A stretch of DNA of 7,746 bases, taken from assembly GCA_028679325.1 (NCBI GenBank), contig JAJRBS010000157.1, positions 1-7,746 of the forward strand, written 5' to 3'. Source of the DNA: Methanoregulaceae archaeon. GTDB lineage: Archaea > Halobacteriota > Methanomicrobia > Methanomicrobiales > Methanospirillaceae. The position numbers and the translations under genes are program-made. This document shows positions 5,868 through 7,746 of this stretch, piece after piece (the first letter of the stretch is position 1; every line of letters begins with the position of its first letter). The notes under the pieces were generated by a model. The model saw only the letters and a program-made list of their open reading frames with translations, had not been told where the DNA came from and did no database searches.

Positions 5868-5892
5868 AAGATCTGAAGAAGACATAGATCTT
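5868..5892. repeat. Inverted repeat AAGATCT-N11-AGATCTT
   Basis: Two perfect 7-bp arms have an 11-bp spacer. Each arm contains the palindrome AGATCT, so the sites also form a direct repeat 18 bp apart, close to two turns of DNA. The element begins just after the T7 tract and ends about 38 bp before the TATA box of the next gene. It could be a dimeric regulator site for that gene or part of the mobA terminator. Confidence 0.4.
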
Positions 5893-5929
5893 GCACCTGA
5901 TCACGGGATTCCCTGAAACCACCCGCATC

Positions 5930-5937
5930 TTTATATA
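5930..5937 (+). promoter_or_regulatory. TATA box of the small membrane-protein gene
   Basis: TTTATATA is the clearest archaeal TATA box in the window. Transcription should begin near 5958-5962, leaving a leader of about 12-16 nt before the ATG at 5974. Confidence 0.7.
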
Positions 5938-5973
5938 TCAGGTACGAGTCCATCTCTGTTTGGCGGAACTGGT

Positions 5974-6318
5974 ATGGCAGAGATGAAGAATAACTTCTGG
6001 CTTGGGGCCGGAGTCGGGGCGGTCATCATCATCATCATTGACCTGCTCGTTCCCTTCCTTGGTCCCCTACTTGGTGGATTCGTGGCTGGCTTCATTGCAA
6101 ACAGGGATATCATGAATGCCGGGAAGGCAGGGCTCATTGCAGGAATCGCGGCCACGATCGTCATAGCCCTTGTCATCCTCGCAGGAATGATGTCGCCTCC
6201 CATAGCAGGATACCTTCCCCCCGTGAGCACCGGTTATATCCTGTTCATCACCATCACCCTGTATCTGGCACTCTTCGCATTCTTCGGCGGCCTCATAGCC
6301 GGAGCTGTACGGAGATAA
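5974..6318 (+). CDS. Small four-helix membrane protein, DUF5518-like
   Basis: The 114-aa product is almost entirely hydrophobic. Likely membrane segments are FWLGAGVGAVIIIIIDLLVPF (8-28), a shorter glycine-rich GPLLGGFVAGFIA (30-42), AGLIAGIAATIVIALVILAGM (52-72) and TGYILFITITLYLALFAFFGGLIAGAV (86-112). Short polar loops carry ANRD (42-45) and a Pro-rich stretch MMSPPIAGYLPPVS (72-85). The repeated GG-x-x-AG motif (GGFVAG, GGLIAG) suggests an internally duplicated hairpin and is typical of the DUF5518 family common in methanogens and haloarchaea; I make that family call from pattern. No catalytic residue is visible and the function is unknown. It is monocistronic, with its own TATA box and a T6 tract directly after the stop, and is convergent with the lipoprotein gene. 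Confidence 0.82.
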   Translation: MAEMKNNFWLGAGVGAVIIIIIDLLVPFLGPLLGGFVAGFIANRDIMNAGKAGLIAGIAATIVIALVILAGMMSPPIAGYLPPVSTGYILFITITLYLALFAFFGGLIAGAVRR

Positions 6319-6319
6319 A

Positions 6320-6325
6320 TTTTTT
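6320..6325 (+). terminator. T6 tract after the membrane-protein gene
   Basis: Six T bases begin one base after the TAA and are followed by CACCCCTTTT. This is a likely archaeal T-tract terminator, with the second TTTT as a backup. Confidence 0.5.
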
Positions 6326-6410
6326 CACCCCTTTTATCCTGCGAAGTCTCCATCCCGAAAAGTCCGTCGTTTTTGTATCTTCTCTCAGGATCTCACTAGA
6401 TATGAATTGA

Positions 6411-6443
6411 GTACCATCCGGAAAGTGGTACCCGGCAGAAAAA
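6411..6443 (-). terminator. T5 tract and hairpin after the lipoprotein gene
   Basis: On the minus strand a T5 tract (6439-6443) lies 10 nt past the lipoprotein stop. It is followed by a perfect 6-bp hairpin GTACCA-N9-TGGTAC (6411-6431). Together with the T6 tract on the other strand, this separates two convergent genes. Confidence 0.45.
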
Positions 6444-6453
6444 GAGGAAACGT

Positions 6454-7167
6454 TCACTGGAGCAAAGGCTGGCTGCAGGAGAGGTTCCGGAGCGCTGCCC
6501 CCGCCTGTTCTCCGGTCTTTGGCACGCTGACCTGGATCTCGGCAGAGACCTCGTTTCCGGAAAACTCGATGAGATAGGAGCCCGGGTTCCGGATGGTCAC
6601 CCTCTTTGCCGTGTCCACGCTGTAGCTCTTGGCAAATCCCTCCTTTGCGATGATGGTTCCCGTGGCCGGGTCGCGCACCGTGACCTCGAACCACACAGAC
6701 GGCCCGATCGCTGTGACTTTCTTTGTCACCGGGTCCTTATCGTCATACTTGCTGTCGTACCAGATAGTCCGGGTGGTCAGGTTTGGCGAAATGCACATAT
6801 CGATGACCAGGGGAGGCATGGTCAGGTTGTAGGAAAAAGCGGTCCTGTTCTGCTTGAAGGCAATGGTATCATAGTATATAGCTACAAACGGCGTGGCATT
6901 AGCCGGGTAATCGGGAAGAACCGTGTAGTATGACGCCGTTCTTTCGGTGGTTGGTGTCGGGAAGGGAGTCGCCGGGGTGATAAATCCGGTGACCGGGGGT
7001 ACCGTGGTCGGGAGGGTGGTGGGATTGGCACCCCCCGGCGAACTACCGGGTTTCCCTCCCTGGGTGCCGGAGGGGGTGGGATTTCCCTTCGGCGGGGCAA
7101 CACATCCGCTCAGTCCGACGAGAAGGACAATAACTACCAGTATCACCAGCGCCCGGTATGCCGTCAT
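6454..7167 (-). CDS. Secreted lipoprotein with Thr/Pro-rich linker
   Basis: The 237-aa product starts with a hydrophobic signal (residues 6-18) and a lipobox LSGC, so Cys22 should be lipid-modified and anchor the mature protein on the outer face of the membrane. Residues 23-78 form a linker rich in Pro, Thr, Gly and Ser, typical of archaeal surface proteins. The folded part (79-237) has many beta-like stretches, such as FVAIYYDTIAF (94-104), PSVWFEVTVRDPATGTIIAKEGF (156-178) and GSYLIEFSGNEVSAEIQVSV (196-215), suggesting an Ig-like or beta-sandwich domain. Five N-glycosylation sequons are visible (Asn90, 107, 114, 129 and 228), as expected for an exported archaeal protein. Two further cysteines (125 and 231) might pair. 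I do not recognise a family; the linker plus single domain is common in Methanomicrobiales. The ATG at 7167 sits just after a TATA element, so the mRNA is nearly leaderless. Confidence 0.88.
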   Translation of the reverse strand: MTAYRALVILVVIVLLVGLSGCVAPPKGNPTPSGTQGGKPGSSPGGANPTTLPTTVPPVTGFITPATPFPTPTTERTASYYTVLPDYPANATPFVAIYYDTIAFKQNRTAFSYNLTMPPLVIDMCISPNLTTRTIWYDSKYDDKDPVTKKVTAIGPSVWFEVTVRDPATGTIIAKEGFAKSYSVDTAKRVTIRNPGSYLIEFSGNEVSAEIQVSVPKTGEQAGAALRNLSCSQPLLQ

Positions 7168-7190
7168 TACCTGAGGGTGGTTTCCTCACC

Positions 7191-7203
7191 TATTTATTTA
7201 TTC
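7191..7203 (-). promoter_or_regulatory. TATA box of the lipoprotein gene
   Basis: On the minus strand GAATAAATAAATA is centred about 30 nt before the ATG at 7167. This implies a start near 7171 and a leader of only a few bases. A GGTGAGG at 7184-7190 is too far from the ATG to act as a ribosome site. Confidence 0.6.
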
Positions 7204-7279
7204 TCCCGGCTGAAAAGAATCATCCGGATAAAAGGCGGGATAGGGGAACCGGGGTCTCTGATGCCGGATTTCCGGGAAA

Positions 7280-7746
7280 TTATTCGGTGATGAACACCGC
7301 TGCGGCAAGCACCGTGGTCCAGAGCCCGGTCTTGTCACCCTGGGCTGACTGGGCGGTGTTGGTGGTCTTGATGATCTTCCCACTGGCCTTGTAGATCTGC
7401 TCCCGCTCCTGCCAGGCCCAGTTGATATCAAACTCGATGCCGAGCGTGGTGGCGAGCATGGTGGCCGCCAGGTCCTCGGCATAGTCGCCGGTCTTGTCGG
7501 CCGTCTCACCGTAGGCATGGTGCTCGGAGAGGTACCCGTACTCCTGCACGTCCCGGGGCAGGGCCAGGCCGATGGCGGCCGAGATCAAACGGTTCGGCTC
7601 GTTCGTCTCGTTCTTGGCCATGACACAGTGGGTGATGCTGCCCGGCTCCAGCCGCTTTATTCCTTCATCGACGGAGAGAGTCCGGCACTTGGGAGGGAAG
7701 ATGCTCGAGACGTACACCAAGTTGTACTTCTCGATGCTCGCTTTCC
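7280..7746 (-). CDS. pdaD: Pyruvoyl-dependent arginine decarboxylase, N-terminus outside the window
   Basis: This enzyme removes CO2 from arginine to give agmatine, the first step of polyamine synthesis in many archaea. It uses a pyruvoyl group formed by self-cleavage rather than pyridoxal phosphate. The 154 residues in view begin KASIEKYNLVYVSSIFPPKC, the conserved segment just after the cleavage site in this family. They continue with a GSITHCVMA strand, RLISAAIGLALP (52-63), SEHHAYGET (73-81, probably carrying the catalytic Glu), DYAEDLAATMLATTLG (87-102) and the C-terminal LWTTVLAAAVFI (141-152). Family members are about 160-200 aa, so roughly 25-40 residues, including the Ser-Ser cleavage site, lie beyond the right edge. 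The SEHHAYGET and AEDLAATMLATTLG segments match the subgroup shared with bacteria rather than the short Methanocaldococcus type. It ends 112 bp from the lipoprotein start on the same strand. Confidence 0.88.
   Translation of the reverse strand, partial: KASIEKYNLVYVSSIFPPKCRTLSVDEGIKRLEPGSITHCVMAKNETNEPNRLISAAIGLALPRDVQEYGYLSEHHAYGETADKTGDYAEDLAATMLATTLGIEFDINWAWQEREQIYKASGKIIKTTNTAQSAQGDKTGLWTTVLAAAVFITE

Noticed and set aside
7284..7350. TGATGA followed about 50 nt later by CTGA, resembling C/D-box RNA signals
   Set aside because: They lie inside the 3' end of the arginine decarboxylase gene on the other strand, have no terminal stem, and such short boxes are frequent by chance.
1..7746. 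CRISPR array, tRNA, insertion sequence, toxin-antitoxin or phage genes
   Set aside because: I found no regularly spaced repeats, no tRNA T-loop pattern, no transposase motif and no defence-type domain on either strand.

Overview
The window most likely comes from a methanogenic archaeon of the order Methanomicrobiales. Several features point there. GC content is moderately high. AT-rich TATA-like elements sit about 26 nt ahead of very short or absent leaders. Coding content includes an XPD-type iron-sulfur helicase, an archaeal-type MobA, a pyruvoyl-dependent arginine decarboxylase, a DUF5518-like membrane protein and a Thr/Pro-rich lipoprotein. The taxon is inferred from gene content and style, not from a marker gene.

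Left part (1-717, minus strand): two genes overlap by 4 nt (ATGA). The upstream one is a complete Roadblock/LC7-like protein of 114 aa. The downstream one resembles archaeal DUF2226 proteins and runs off the left edge. Roadblock proteins usually partner small Ras-like GTPases, so this may be part of a signalling module whose other members lie outside the window. Next comes a 547-bp stretch (718-1264) with no convincing gene. It holds several perfect inverted repeats, including four small palindromes just past the end of purB.

Centre (1265-5836): purB (adenylosuccinate lyase, minus strand) is divergent from an XPD/Rad3-like helicase (plus strand), with 56 bp between the start codons. The helicase overlaps by 13 nt a methylated-DNA--protein cysteine methyltransferase (ogt), giving a likely two-gene DNA-repair operon. 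A mobA gene follows 116 bp later and probably starts at a GTG. MobA makes the guanine-dinucleotide form of the molybdenum/tungsten cofactor, which methanogens need for formylmethanofuran dehydrogenase and formate dehydrogenase. A T7 tract follows mobA.

Right part (5837-7746): a small four-helix membrane protein (plus strand) with a clear TATA box is convergent with a secreted lipoprotein gene (minus strand). T-tracts and one hairpin lie between them. The right edge holds the 3' part of a pyruvoyl-dependent arginine decarboxylase (minus strand), which makes agmatine for polyamine synthesis. Its self-cleavage site lies outside the window.

Most of the window is ordinary chromosomal housekeeping. 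I found no CRISPR array, tRNA, rRNA, insertion sequence or obvious defence system. The points most worth a second look are the Roadblock/DUF2226-like pair, the unusual cysteine spacing of the helicase and its coupling to ogt, the compact purB/helicase promoter region, and the palindrome-rich gap at 718-1264.
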